The notes beneath the pieces are model-generated. The model was not told the DNA's origin. It worked only from the letters and a program-made list of their open reading frames with translations, and ran no database searches. DNA of 64,000 nt from Sphingomonas sp. NBWT7 (GTDB lineage Bacteria > Pseudomonadota > Alphaproteobacteria > Sphingomonadales > Sphingomonadaceae), in assembly GCF_014217605.1 (NCBI RefSeq), contig NZ_CP043639.1:1697501-1761500 (forward strand), read 5' to 3'. The position numbers and the translations under genes are program-made. Of the stretch, positions 42,933 through 53,362 are shown one piece after another (position 1 is the first letter of the stretch; the number at the start of each line of letters is the position of its first letter).

Positions 42933-44063
42933 ATGACCGCCGTCACCGCCCGCCTCGCCGACGGCGTATCCGCTATTCCCGCCGATCAGTGGGATGCGTG
43001 CGCCGGCGGCGATAATCCGTTCGTCAGCCACGCCTTCCTTGCCGCGCTCGAACAGTCGAACAGCGTCGGCGCGCGCAGCGGCTGGCAGCCGATCCCGATC
43101 ATCGTCGACGGGGCAGACAGCGCGCCGGTGGCGGTGGCGCCCGCCTACGCCAAATCGCACAGTCAGGGCGAATACGTCTTCGACCATGCCTGGGTCGACG
43201 CGTGGGAGCGGGCGGGCGGGCGCTATTATCCCAAGCTTCAGGTTGCCGCCCCCTTCACCCCTGTCCCCGGTCCGCGCCTGCTGCTGCGCGATCGCGCCGC
43301 CGCGCCCGCGCTGATCGCCGCGCTGGAAGCCGTCACCGATCAGCATGAATTGTCCTCTGCGCATGCGACCTTCGTCGACGCCGACCAGATCCCGCTGTTC
43401 GAGGCCGCCGGCTGGCTGATCCGCGAGGGCACGCAATTCCACTGGCGAAACCAGGGCTTCGCCTCGTTCGACGATTTCCTCGACACGCTCGCCAGCCGCA
43501 AGCGCAAGGCGATCCGCAAGGAACGCGCCGCCGCCGTCGCCGGCCTCACCATCCGGCACCTGACCGGCGCCGAGATCGGCGTGCGCGAGTGGGACGCTTT
43601 CTGGACCTTCTATCAGGACACCGGAAGCCGGAAGTGGGGCCGCCCCTATCTCACGCGCAGCTTCTTCCCGCTGCTCGGGCAGGCGATGGGTGATCGCGTG
43701 CTGCTCATCCTTGCTGAGCGCGACGGTGTGCCGATTGCCGGCGCGCTCAACCTGATCGGCGGCGATGCGCTCTACGGCCGCTATTGGGGCTGCACCAAGG
43801 AGGTGCCGTTCCTCCATTTCGAGCTGTGCTACTATCAGGCGATCGATGCCGCGATCGCGCGCGGGCTAGGAAGCGTCGAGGCGGGCGCGCAGGGCGAGCA
43901 CAAGCTCGCGCGGGGCTACGCCCCGGTCCCCACTTGGTCGGCGCACTACATTCCGGATGCCGGCTTTCGCCGCGCCGTCGCCGATTTCCTCGTCCGCGAA
44001 CGCGCCGCGGTCGAGGCGGATCAGAATTATCTCGGCCAGATGACACCGTTCAAGCGCGGCTGA
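42933..44063 (+). CDS. GNAT/FemAB-like acyltransferase (DUF482-type)
   Basis: 376 residues matching the conserved COG3146-type peptidogalycan/GNAT group. The N-terminus contains DGVSAIPADQWDACAGGDNP. A middle portion has SRKRKAIRKERAAAV, which resembles the FemAB/GNAT motif for aminoacyl or acyl transfer. The second half has FWTFYQDTGSRKWGRPYL and LNLIGGDALYGRYWG. The last portion FELCYYQAIDAAIARGLG is the family signature. It probably N-acylates a small amine or peptide-like substrate. The chemistry is unconfirmed. Confidence 0.82.
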   Translation: MTAVTARLADGVSAIPADQWDACAGGDNPFVSHAFLAALEQSNSVGARSGWQPIPIIVDGADSAPVAVAPAYAKSHSQGEYVFDHAWVDAWERAGGRYYPKLQVAAPFTPVPGPRLLLRDRAAAPALIAALEAVTDQHELSSAHATFVDADQIPLFEAAGWLIREGTQFHWRNQGFASFDDFLDTLASRKRKAIRKERAAAVAGLTIRHLTGAEIGVREWDAFWTFYQDTGSRKWGRPYLTRSFFPLLGQAMGDRVLLILAERDGVPIAGALNLIGGDALYGRYWGCTKEVPFLHFELCYYQAIDAAIARGLGSVEAGAQGEHKLARGYAPVPTWSAHYIPDAGFRRAVADFLVRERAAVEADQNYLGQMTPFKRG

Positions 44064-44069
44064 ACGGCT

Positions 44070-44870
44070 TCACTTGCTGACTACGGGCTCGTGGTTGCGC
44101 ACCTTTGGCTGCAATCCGGGCCCGACCGTCGGCACCACCGCAGGCGGCCGGATACGCCGCGCCAGCTGGAACGACACGCCGACGACAGCGGCATGGTTCA
44201 TGTTGCGCCGCCCGTCCACCGCACGCTGGCGTTGGTTGAGATAGCCCAGTTCCAAGGCGGCCGACGAAGTGATCGGAAGCTGGACGCCGGCAAAGGTCCA
44301 CAGGTCGTCGTAGCCGCGCCGCGCGCCCCAGTCGGTATGGTTGAGATTGAGGTACAGCTCGACCGACATCACCCCCACCGGCCCGCCGCTCTCCTTCTTG
44401 GTCAGCGGCGTCGCGATCAGCAGTTGCTGCGCAATCCGCGCATTCCACTGCGTCCCCGTCGAACGCAGGCGCTGCTCGAACCGAGTCTGCGCGCGAATGC
44501 CGACCCGTCCGATCGCGCCGACGCGGTACGACGCCTGCTGGAAGAAGCGGTTCTCGTTCAGGTCGTTGGGCAGCCGCGCGCCGTCGATGAAGGCGTACAG
44601 GTAACCGGCCGACAGGATCAGCGACTCGCTCTTGCGCCACGAAAGCACCGGCGGGATGATCGTGATCGGCGCGGTCGCTGCATTGTCCGAACTGAAGCGC
44701 GGCTGGATCTCACCCGACACGAACCAGTCGTCGGCGATCGGTGCGACCACCTGAACGCTGCCCCAGATCTGCTTGCCGTGATTGGTCTGCGCTGCCGCCG
44801 GGATGATCGACAGCACGGCGGCGACGATGGCGCACGCCGGCAGCGCACCTGTTCGAACCAACATCTTCAT
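44070..44870 (-). CDS. DUF2490 outer-membrane protein
   Basis: 266 residues with a Sec signal peptide (IVAAVLSIIPAAAQ) and a beta-rich mature part of DUF2490 type. Strands such as DWFVSGEIQPRFS, SLILSAGYLYAFI, RAQTRFEQRL, SVELYLNLNHTDWG and ALELGYLNQRQ alternate hydrophobic and polar residues. It probably forms an outer-membrane beta-barrel of unknown cargo. The glycan operon lies upstream on the same strand with an 88-bp gap. Confidence 0.82.
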   Translation of the reverse strand: MKMLVRTGALPACAIVAAVLSIIPAAAQTNHGKQIWGSVQVVAPIADDWFVSGEIQPRFSSDNAATAPITIIPPVLSWRKSESLILSAGYLYAFIDGARLPNDLNENRFFQQASYRVGAIGRVGIRAQTRFEQRLRSTGTQWNARIAQQLLIATPLTKKESGGPVGVMSVELYLNLNHTDWGARRGYDDLWTFAGVQLPITSSAALELGYLNQRQRAVDGRRNMNHAAVVGVSFQLARRIRPPAVVPTVGPGLQPKVRNHEPVVSK

Positions 44871-44958
44871 CGCGCGCTTAATGCCTGTTCAACGCGGTCG
44901 CACAAGCGCTTAGCTCGGAAGTAGATAGCTTACGCGACGAAGCGAGGGCGGAGACGCG

Positions 44959-46629
44959 CTACGCCTTTGGCGGCGGTGGCAATTCGCGCTGCTGCGCGCG
45001 GGCACGGCGCGCCCGAAGCTCGAGGAACCAACGCGGATACAGTTCCTCGTCGGTGATCTGCGGCGCGGGCCGGCTACGATTCACCTTGAACAGCGCGCTC
45101 GCCCCCGTCGGCGATCGCCAGATCCGATCGAGATCGGTCGCGTAGCGCGCGTTGAAAGGCGGCGTGCGGATCAGCCACACGTAATCGAACGCCTCGCGCG
45201 GAAACCGCGCCATCGAAAAATCGATCGGCTTCCACCATTCGCGCGGGCACCAGCCCGGCGTGACGATTTCGGATGGATCGTGCGCGAACATGCCTGCCGC
45301 GCTGTAGCGCGCGGTCAGCAGCTGCGCGCCCGCCATCGACCATTGATCGTTGGCATAGGCGAGCCGCCGCTCGAGCGCGATCGCCGGGAGGTGCTCCAGC
45401 CGGCTCATCCGCCACTCGTTATGGCAATTGGTGCCGACGAACGTCACCACCTTCGCGCCCACCGGCAGCTTGTCGAGCGCGGCGAGTTCGGTGTTGTAGT
45501 CGCGGTCGAACTGCCAGTAGCTGATCGTCGTTCCGGCGGTGCGCAGCAGGAAGAAGCTCAGCCCCAGCGCGGCGAGGATGCCCGCATGCCGCGCCGTCAT
45601 CGTCGCGCGCGGTCGGATCGCGATCAGCGCGATGGCGACGACGAACGGTGCCAGCCGCATGTCGGCATAGGCCGATCCGAAGACGATGCGCGGCAGCGCC
45701 ACGAACACCGCGGCGAGGAACAGCGCCGACAGCCCCAGATTACGCGAATATTCGATCGCAGGATCGCGGAACGCCTTGAACAGGATCAGCACGAATACCG
45801 CGGTCGACGCGATGTCCCACAATTCCCAGCGATCGCGCAGGATCATCATGATCCACGCGACCTTGGCCTGCCAGTTGAACCAATCGGCGGTCTGCCCAGT
45901 GACGTGATCGCCCGAGCGCCAGAAGATCATCAGCGCCATTGGCAGCGCGAGCGGAATGCAGCCCAGCCCGGCGCGGAACCAGCTTTCCAGCCAGTGGCCC
46001 GAGCCTGCATCCTTGCGTGCGTCGTGCTGCCGGATCATCTCGGCCGAGAAGGCGAGCACGCCGAGCACGCCCCAACCGAACGTATGGCACAGCCACAACA
46101 GGCACGAGGCGGGAACGAAGATCGCCGTGCGCAGGCGGAAGCGCTTCAGCCGCCCGAGCCGCAGCCACAGCGCGAACAGGCACAGCGCCAGCGCCATCGA
46201 CAGCGCGAAGTTCACGAACCCGAACTGGAATGGATAGCTGTAGGCGAGCGGCAGCGCGAACAGCGCCGTCGGCGGGATGCGACCATGCACTTCGCGCGCG
46301 ATCCACAGCAGCCCGGCGGCGGTTAGCGCGGGGATGCTGATGACGATCAGCTTGACGCCCAGTTCCAGCCCGAACAGCTTGGCAAAGGGGACGATCAGCA
46401 GGTCGATGCCGAGATTGCCGATCAGCGACCATTGAAACGCGAACCACTGCGCCAGCCACGGCGCATCTTCGCTTGGCGTCAGCTGGACGCGATACCGCCC
46501 CATATGGCCTGGCAGATCGACGAGCGGGGGGATCTGCGGCCACAGCAGCGGCACGATGGTGATGATCGTCGCCGCCACCACGAACGCACGCATCTGCCAC
46601 CAGCGATGGGGCGCCCCCGACTGCTCCAT
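44959..46629 (-). CDS. Polytopic membrane protein, GT-C-like
   Basis: 556 residues with about ten to eleven hydrophobic segments in the first 370 residues and a soluble C-terminal domain with LPVGAKVVTFVGTNCHNEWRM. The first extracytoplasmic loop has PPLVDLPGHMGRYRVQL, whose Asp/His set resembles metal/lipid-phosphate-sugar loops of GT-C transferases, although no exact family is recognised. It is the third gene of a minus-strand operon after another polytopic protein and a FAD-dependent oxidoreductase. A role in surface glycan assembly is inferred. Confidence 0.6.
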   Translation of the reverse strand: MEQSGAPHRWWQMRAFVVAATIITIVPLLWPQIPPLVDLPGHMGRYRVQLTPSEDAPWLAQWFAFQWSLIGNLGIDLLIVPFAKLFGLELGVKLIVISIPALTAAGLLWIAREVHGRIPPTALFALPLAYSYPFQFGFVNFALSMALALCLFALWLRLGRLKRFRLRTAIFVPASCLLWLCHTFGWGVLGVLAFSAEMIRQHDARKDAGSGHWLESWFRAGLGCIPLALPMALMIFWRSGDHVTGQTADWFNWQAKVAWIMMILRDRWELWDIASTAVFVLILFKAFRDPAIEYSRNLGLSALFLAAVFVALPRIVFGSAYADMRLAPFVVAIALIAIRPRATMTARHAGILAALGLSFFLLRTAGTTISYWQFDRDYNTELAALDKLPVGAKVVTFVGTNCHNEWRMSRLEHLPAIALERRLAYANDQWSMAGAQLLTARYSAAGMFAHDPSEIVTPGWCPREWWKPIDFSMARFPREAFDYVWLIRTPPFNARYATDLDRIWRSPTGASALFKVNRSRPAPQITDEELYPRWFLELRARRARAQQRELPPPPKA

Positions 46630-46638
46630 TGATCCGCC

Positions 46639-48456
46639 TTACGGGCGGCGCGTCGGGGAGGGCAAGGGGCGAGTGACCCGCCACGCCATCGCCGGGGTGC
46701 CGGTTGCGATCGGCACCAGCCAATCAAAGCGTTCGCCGCGCGCCAGCCGCGCCCATAGACCGTTCGGATAGCGGTCGCGGTACAGGTCGGTCTCGTTAAG
46801 TCCCGGACAGGCCGCGATATAGTCGGCGCCGCTCCCCAGCACGATCGCGCGTGCCGCGTCGGGCGACGCGCTGAACCCGGTCAGCACGGTGGCAAGTGCC
46901 TCTGGCGCGCGATGATAGCCGCCGGCAACTGCGCGGTGATGCGTCGTGGCGAGAATATCAGGGGTGATGTCGAGCGGCGCGAAGACGATCCCGGCGGGCA
47001 GGCGGCCGATCACGCGCACGTCGCCAACCCGATCGCACGGCCGCACGCCTGCGTTCCCGACGCTTTGCACCGGAATATTGCTCGTTGCGCCGGGTATTGC
47101 GGCATCCGCGATCATCACGCCGAGCGCCGCGGCCTGTCCCGGCGAGGCGACGAGCATCGCCGCCAGCGTCGCCGCCACGCGGCGGCCCGGCCGCGGAACG
47201 GCACGTGCGCGAACCAGCAGCGCGTGGAACAGCGCCGCGGCGCCCGGAACGGCGAGCGCGTTGGCGGTCGCCCCGGCACGGTTGACGAAAATTGCGACCC
47301 CGAGCGCCGCGGCGACCAGCGCCGCCAGCGTCGCCCAGCGCAGCCGCGCTTCCCCACTTGTGCGCTGCCAGCCGCGCCAGCATCCCACCAGCCCGACGAT
47401 CGGCAGCCCGACCGTCATCATCGCCCAGGACGGCGTCTGCTCCCAAAACGGCCGTCCTTCGGTGACGTTGACGTACCACAAGTCGCGCACGATTGGCGGC
47501 AGCGCCGCGAATGGCCCCGCGAGGCACGTCGGCGCGCTCGCCGCCAGCGTCGCCGCGGTGGCCGCGCCGGCAGCGGCCAGCGCTACCAAGCGGACGATCA
47601 CCGACTGACGGCCAACCATCGTCGCGAGCGTCGTCGCACCCGCCGCCACGCCCAACATCACTAGCCACGCCGGCGACATCGCGTCGCATGACGGCAGCAG
47701 CGATCCCGGCCCGCGCGTCGCGACGTGCAGCACCGCCGCTGCAAGAAATAGGCTCCAGACGAGACCGAGCAGGCGATCGCGCCCCGCCGGCTGCCACGCC
47801 CAGTGCAGCGCCGCGACCCCGGCGATCGTCGCCGCGATCGGCATGCCTTCGAGCGACACGGTCAGCAGCCCAGCGAGCGCGAGGCCGGCGAGCGCGCCCG
47901 CCCGCCACGTCGCCCGGCCGAGCAGCGGCGCGACCGCCGCCAGCGCGAGCACGATCTGCCAGCCGTGGTGGTCGATCCGCATCGGGCGAAGCTGGTACAC
48001 CAACGGTGCAGACAGCGGCGCGAGCAGCACCGCGTAGCGCGCGACTTCGCCGCCGGCGAGCCTCAACGTGATCCGATGGATCAGCGCCATTGCCGCGAGC
48101 AGCGCCAGCAGCGGCACGACGACGAGCGCGATCCGCGTCGCCGCCCCGTCCCCCAACGGGCCGGCGAGCCACAACACCCCTGCGATCGGCAGGTCGACGA
48201 GCCGTGACCAGTGCATCGGGAAATCGCCGCGATTCAGCCGGTGCTGCGCCACGTCCCACCAGCTCTGCCCGCCGAGCCAGTCGCGCACCTCCACCAGTCG
48301 CATCGCGTCGTCGGGATCGACGAAGCGCAGCGTCATGATCGGCTCGGCCATCGCCAGCGTCAGTACGATCGCGGCAATGATCCACCCGATCAGAACAGCG
48401 CGCGCGCCGCCACGATCGGCGCCCGCCCCAGGCGTCAGCGCTTCCTTGGCTTCCAC
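46639..48456 (-). CDS. Polytopic membrane protein, GT-C/STT3-like
   Basis: 605 residues with 11-13 predicted membrane helices. After the first helix comes FVDPDDAMRLVEVRDWL, then WWDVAQHRLNR and FPMHWSRLVDLP. The spacing of acidic residues recalls the first external loop of lipid-linked sugar transferases. A later IDHHGWQIVLAL resembles the second motif of the same group. The C-terminal 150 residues form a soluble domain (FAPLDITPDILATTHHRAVAG). It is probably a periplasm-facing glycosyltransferase using a polyprenyl-linked donor. Its gene is 1 bp from the FAD-dependent oxidoreductase. Confidence 0.62.
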   Translation of the reverse strand: MEAKEALTPGAGADRGGARAVLIGWIIAAIVLTLAMAEPIMTLRFVDPDDAMRLVEVRDWLGGQSWWDVAQHRLNRGDFPMHWSRLVDLPIAGVLWLAGPLGDGAATRIALVVVPLLALLAAMALIHRITLRLAGGEVARYAVLLAPLSAPLVYQLRPMRIDHHGWQIVLALAAVAPLLGRATWRAGALAGLALAGLLTVSLEGMPIAATIAGVAALHWAWQPAGRDRLLGLVWSLFLAAAVLHVATRGPGSLLPSCDAMSPAWLVMLGVAAGATTLATMVGRQSVIVRLVALAAAGAATAATLAASAPTCLAGPFAALPPIVRDLWYVNVTEGRPFWEQTPSWAMMTVGLPIVGLVGCWRGWQRTSGEARLRWATLAALVAAALGVAIFVNRAGATANALAVPGAAALFHALLVRARAVPRPGRRVAATLAAMLVASPGQAAALGVMIADAAIPGATSNIPVQSVGNAGVRPCDRVGDVRVIGRLPAGIVFAPLDITPDILATTHHRAVAGGYHRAPEALATVLTGFSASPDAARAIVLGSGADYIAACPGLNETDLYRDRYPNGLWARLARGERFDWLVPIATGTPAMAWRVTRPLPSPTRRP

Positions 48457-48457
48457 A

Positions 48458-49972
48458 TCACGCCGCCTTCAGCCGTTCGGGCACTGCGCGCAGGCTGCCG
48501 AGCGCCGCCTGTTCGCCCTCGTTGCCGCTCTCGTGATATTCGGCGTCCTCGTTGACCGCCCAGATGTCGTAAACGCGCGCGCCGGCGGCGATGTTACGCA
48601 CCGTGAGCATCGCGGTCATCATTGCATGATCCTGGTTGTTGTAGCGATGCATGCCGTTGCGCCCAACGCAGTGGAGCGTTGGATAGCGCGCCTCGATCTC
48701 GCGGCGCAGCGCGTCGACGTTGGCGGCATAATCCTCGTCATAGACGGGATAGGCCTTCTCCTGACGCACCACCGTGCCGCCGATGACCTGCTCTGCCCCG
48801 CACAGGCCAAGCTGAGCCATCTCGCGCGTCGCCAGCGCCACCAGCTCGGCGTCGCTCGACGACCACAGCCCGTCGCCCTCGAAGCAGAAATATTCGAGGC
48901 CAACGCACGCGACCTCAGGATCGGGCACCATCTCTGGCGACCAGGAGCGGAAATTCTGCACCCGGCCGACCTTCACCTTCGAATCGTGGATGTAGATCCA
49001 ATTGTCGGGGAACAGGTCGGGCGAACGGATCATCAGTGCGACGGTCAGGAAATCGCGATATTTCAGGTTCGCCGCTTCGGGGAGCGTCGCGGGCAACGGA
49101 TGAAGCCGGCTCGCCAGTTCGCGCATCGGGGCGGAGGAGATGACGTGCGCCGCGTTGATCGCGACGGTGCCGCCGTCGCCGTCGCTCGCGGTCACCGTCC
49201 AGCGCTGCGTCACGTCGTTGAACGCCAGCTGCTTCAGCTGATGTCCCATCAGCACGTGGTTGCCATGTGCGATCACGTGATCGCGCGCTGCTTCCCACAT
49301 CATGCCCGGCCCGAGCCGCGGGTAGCGGAAGCTCTCGAGCAGCGTCTTCACCGCCATGCCGTCGTTCGGCCGCTTGTTGAGTCCAAGGCTGCGCTTCAGC
49401 CCGTCGGTCACCGCGCCCCACAGGCTTAGCCCCTTGATCCGCTGCGCCGCCCAGTCCGCGCTCATTGTGTCGCACGGCATACCCCACACCTTCTCGGTGT
49501 AGGTCTTGAAGAAGATCGAATAGAGCTTCCAGCCGAAGGCGTTGACGGTCCAGTCCTCGAAACTCTTGACGCGGGTGTTCGGCAGCAGCTTTGCCTTGGC
49601 GAAGCTCGCCATGCACAGCGCCGAACGCCAGATGCCGAGGTTCCACAGCGCCTCGAACGCGCGCAGCGGGTAGCTGTAGAACTTGCCCTCGTAATAGATG
49701 CGGCTCATCCGCGGTCGCTCGATGAAATCGTGCGGAAGGATCTCGTTCCAAAGGTCGACCACGTCCTTCGACTTCGAGAAGAAGCGGTGTCCGCCGATGT
49801 CGAAGCGATAGCCGTCATGCTCGACGGTGCGGCTGATCCCGCCGACGTAGCGCGGATCCTTCTCGATCACGGTGACCGAATAACCCGCCTTGCCGAGCAG
49901 ATAGGCAGCGGTGAGGCCCGCCGGCCCCGCGCCGATGATCGCCACGTCAACCGCGCCGACTGAATTCGCCAT
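48458..49972 (-). CDS. FAD-dependent oxidoreductase, UDP-galactopyranose-mutase-like
   Basis: 504 residues. The N-terminal Rossmann motif AIIGAGPAGLTAAYLLGKAG (about 12-31) binds FAD. DIGGHRFFSKSKDVVDLW, KVWGMPCDTMSADWAAQRI, and the ending HRYNNQDHAMMTAMLTVRN follow the protoporphyrinogen-oxidase/UGM-like group found in exopolysaccharide clusters. It probably acts on a nucleotide sugar or a lipid-linked sugar. It is the first gene of the minus-strand glycan operon, separated from the GT-C-like gene by 1 bp. Confidence 0.82.
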   Translation of the reverse strand: MANSVGAVDVAIIGAGPAGLTAAYLLGKAGYSVTVIEKDPRYVGGISRTVEHDGYRFDIGGHRFFSKSKDVVDLWNEILPHDFIERPRMSRIYYEGKFYSYPLRAFEALWNLGIWRSALCMASFAKAKLLPNTRVKSFEDWTVNAFGWKLYSIFFKTYTEKVWGMPCDTMSADWAAQRIKGLSLWGAVTDGLKRSLGLNKRPNDGMAVKTLLESFRYPRLGPGMMWEAARDHVIAHGNHVLMGHQLKQLAFNDVTQRWTVTASDGDGGTVAINAAHVISSAPMRELASRLHPLPATLPEAANLKYRDFLTVALMIRSPDLFPDNWIYIHDSKVKVGRVQNFRSWSPEMVPDPEVACVGLEYFCFEGDGLWSSSDAELVALATREMAQLGLCGAEQVIGGTVVRQEKAYPVYDEDYAANVDALRREIEARYPTLHCVGRNGMHRYNNQDHAMMTAMLTVRNIAAGARVYDIWAVNEDAEYHESGNEGEQAALGSLRAVPERLKAA

Positions 49973-50041
49973 TCCCGTGCCGCCCCGTCCTTTACTCGGA
50001 ACAAGGCAATGAAGGAGGATGGTTGAGGGCGGGTTAACGGA

Positions 50042-51697
50042 TCAGCGGCTCGCCAGCTGCTCAAGCGCCGGCGTGTCGCGGCCATAGGCGTCAGCGACGT
50101 AGGTGACGCCGTCCTCGATCGGGCTGGCGGTGAAGTACATGAGATAGACCGGGACCGGATCGGGCACCGGCACATGCTGCTCGGGCGCGGAGCTCTCGGG
50201 GGTCAGCGGGCGATCGAACAGCCAGCGTCCCAGCCGCCCCGCATCCTCCAGCCTGACGCAGCCGTTCGAGAAATGCCGGTCGGGCTTGGCGAACAGGTTC
50301 TTCTGCGGCGTATCGTGAAGATAGATGCCGAGATCGTTGGGAAACATGAATTTGACCGAACCCATCGAATTGCCGCGCCCGGGCAGTTCGCGCACGCGCG
50401 GCTCGACGCTGCCGGCAACGACCGCACGCCAATCGATCGAGGACGAGGGGATCACCGACGCGTCGTTGGTCCAATCCGACAACGCCTCGTATCCCTGGCG
50501 CTCGAGCGACGTGCCCGACACAACCTTGGGCGCGATCCGCTTGCGCACGAGATCGACCGGCACGTTCCAATAGGGGTTGAGCGTCGCGTAGCGGATTGTG
50601 CCCGCCATCATCGGCGTCTGCGTCTCACGCGTGCCGACGACGACGCGCATCGTACCCTGTTCCGCACCGCCCCCGTAATACCACAGGCGCGCGGCGGCGG
50701 CATCGACCACGACGTGTCGCGTCCACGCATCGGGCAGCAGCCGCGCCCGTTCGAGGTTGAGCCGCAGCAGCGCGCTGCGATCAGTAGTGGAAGCACCATC
50801 ACCCGCATTGAGCGCGGCGAGCGTGCGCGCGCCGACCATGCCGTCCACGGGCAGGCCATGCACCGCCTGGAACCGGCGGACGCGCGCCGCGAGCGCATCG
50901 TCGAATACGTCGCCCGGCGGCAGCCCAAGCCGCAACCGCAGCAGGTCGACCCGTTCGTCCGCCATGCCGGGGCGCAGCAGCGCGCCGGGCGGGATGGAGA
51001 CGCTGGCGTCACCTTGCCCCGGATCGGTGGCGGCAAGCGCGTTACGCAACTGGACGTAGAGCGGGCTCATCCAGCCCAGCGTGCGTACATATTCCAGCGT
51101 CGATTTGGCGAGCGCGGCGCGGCGCAGGATCTCGTCGGGCCGGGCGCGCTTCGGCTCGAGCTGATCTTCGAGATAGCGGATCTCGACGTGCGGTTCGCGC
51201 ATGTCGCGGACCACGTCGGCAAGCGCACCGCTCAGCGCAATTTCGAGATAGGCGAGCGCGCGCGCGTCGCCGGTCCGCGCCTCGTCGATCAAACGACGCA
51301 GCCTGTCAGGCGAGTAGCGCTCGGGGTCGAGACCGTCGGCGCCGACCGCCTCGATCACGTCGACCAACGCGCTCGCCTGCGGACCAGGTGTCTCGTCGAC
51401 GATCCACAGCGGCCAATAGCCTCGCTGACGGTAGAAATCCTTCAGCCGGCCGCCGACCTGGTTACGGATAGCCAGCGCGACGGCACTGGTCGGCGTCGCG
51501 GATGCAGCCCCGGGTTCGGACTGCCCAGCCCGTTGCGCGACGGCCACGCCCGGCAGCGCGGCCGTCGAACCTAATAGCAACACGCATAGCGCCAGCCGGC
51601 CCGCGCGCCGAATTGGCGCGGCAAGGCCGGCCGACAAGGTCAGCCTCGCTCGCCGCGCGGGGTGGGCGGCGGCGGGGGCGGCGGCGGGGTCGGGCAC
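50042..51697 (-). CDS. YcbB-type murein L,D-transpeptidase
   Basis: 551 residues from ATG 51697. A basic N-terminus and a signal segment (LALCVLLLGSTAALPGVAVA) are followed by a helical scaffold domain. A peptidoglycan-binding domain (DDALAARVRRFQAVHGLPVDG, about 280) and a C-terminal YkuD catalytic domain complete it. The nucleophile Cys lies in FSNGCVRLED with its upstream His in GIYLHDTP. It makes 3-3 cross-links. The start overlaps the upstream lipoprotein gene by 58 bp; a TTG at 51637, just after that gene's stop, gives a normal signal peptide and is a serious alternative. Confidence 0.87.
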   Translation of the reverse strand: MPDPAAAPAAAHPARRARLTLSAGLAAPIRRAGRLALCVLLLGSTAALPGVAVAQRAGQSEPGAASATPTSAVALAIRNQVGGRLKDFYRQRGYWPLWIVDETPGPQASALVDVIEAVGADGLDPERYSPDRLRRLIDEARTGDARALAYLEIALSGALADVVRDMREPHVEIRYLEDQLEPKRARPDEILRRAALAKSTLEYVRTLGWMSPLYVQLRNALAATDPGQGDASVSIPPGALLRPGMADERVDLLRLRLGLPPGDVFDDALAARVRRFQAVHGLPVDGMVGARTLAALNAGDGASTTDRSALLRLNLERARLLPDAWTRHVVVDAAAARLWYYGGGAEQGTMRVVVGTRETQTPMMAGTIRYATLNPYWNVPVDLVRKRIAPKVVSGTSLERQGYEALSDWTNDASVIPSSSIDWRAVVAGSVEPRVRELPGRGNSMGSVKFMFPNDLGIYLHDTPQKNLFAKPDRHFSNGCVRLEDAGRLGRWLFDRPLTPESSAPEQHVPVPDPVPVYLMYFTASPIEDGVTYVADAYGRDTPALEQLASR

Positions 51698-51903
51698 GGC
51701 GGGGCACGGAACGGCACATAGGCACCGTCGGGCGCGTAATAGCCGTCGACGATCCCATCACCATCACGATCGGCAGCAACCGTGCCGGCGAGCGCACCCG
51801 GCCCCATCGGCGGCGCCGGCGCGATCATGTCGTCCCGATTGTTGGCGCAAGCCGTGAGCGTCGTCGCGCCCAGCAGCAGCGCGGCAAATGCAGCACCCTT
51901 CAT
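51640..51903 (-). CDS. Small lipoprotein with proline-rich tail
   Basis: 87 residues. The signal segment AALLLGATTLTACAN gives a lipobox with Cys19. A calcium-loop-like DRDGDGIVDGYY (about 46-57) follows, then a poly-Pro run near the C-terminus. A good SD (AGGGAG) precedes ATG 51903. Its 3-prime end overlaps the most upstream start of the L,D-transpeptidase, so the two are probably translationally coupled. Function is unknown; the EF-hand-like loop suggests a metal or cell-wall interaction. Confidence 0.65.
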   Translation of the reverse strand: MKGAAFAALLLGATTLTACANNRDDMIAPAPPMGPGALAGTVAADRDGDGIVDGYYAPDGAYVPFRAPPCPTPPPPPPPPTPRGERG

Positions 51904-52061
51904 CGTTCAACTCCCTCTTAGACGGGGTGCGCGGCACCCCAACCGGTCGATGAACGCGATACGATACGTACTCGTTCCTATGTGGCAACGATCGCCTAGG
52001 GCCGATTGTCCCGCATCGGGAACGCGCAACTGCTCACCGCCTCCGTTATAGGCGCCTTGTC

Positions 52062-53312
<1,251 letters not shown>

Positions 53313-53362
53313 GGTCGGCGCGTCTAGGGGGTGACGCCGCCGCCATCAACCTTCGCGCGAAC

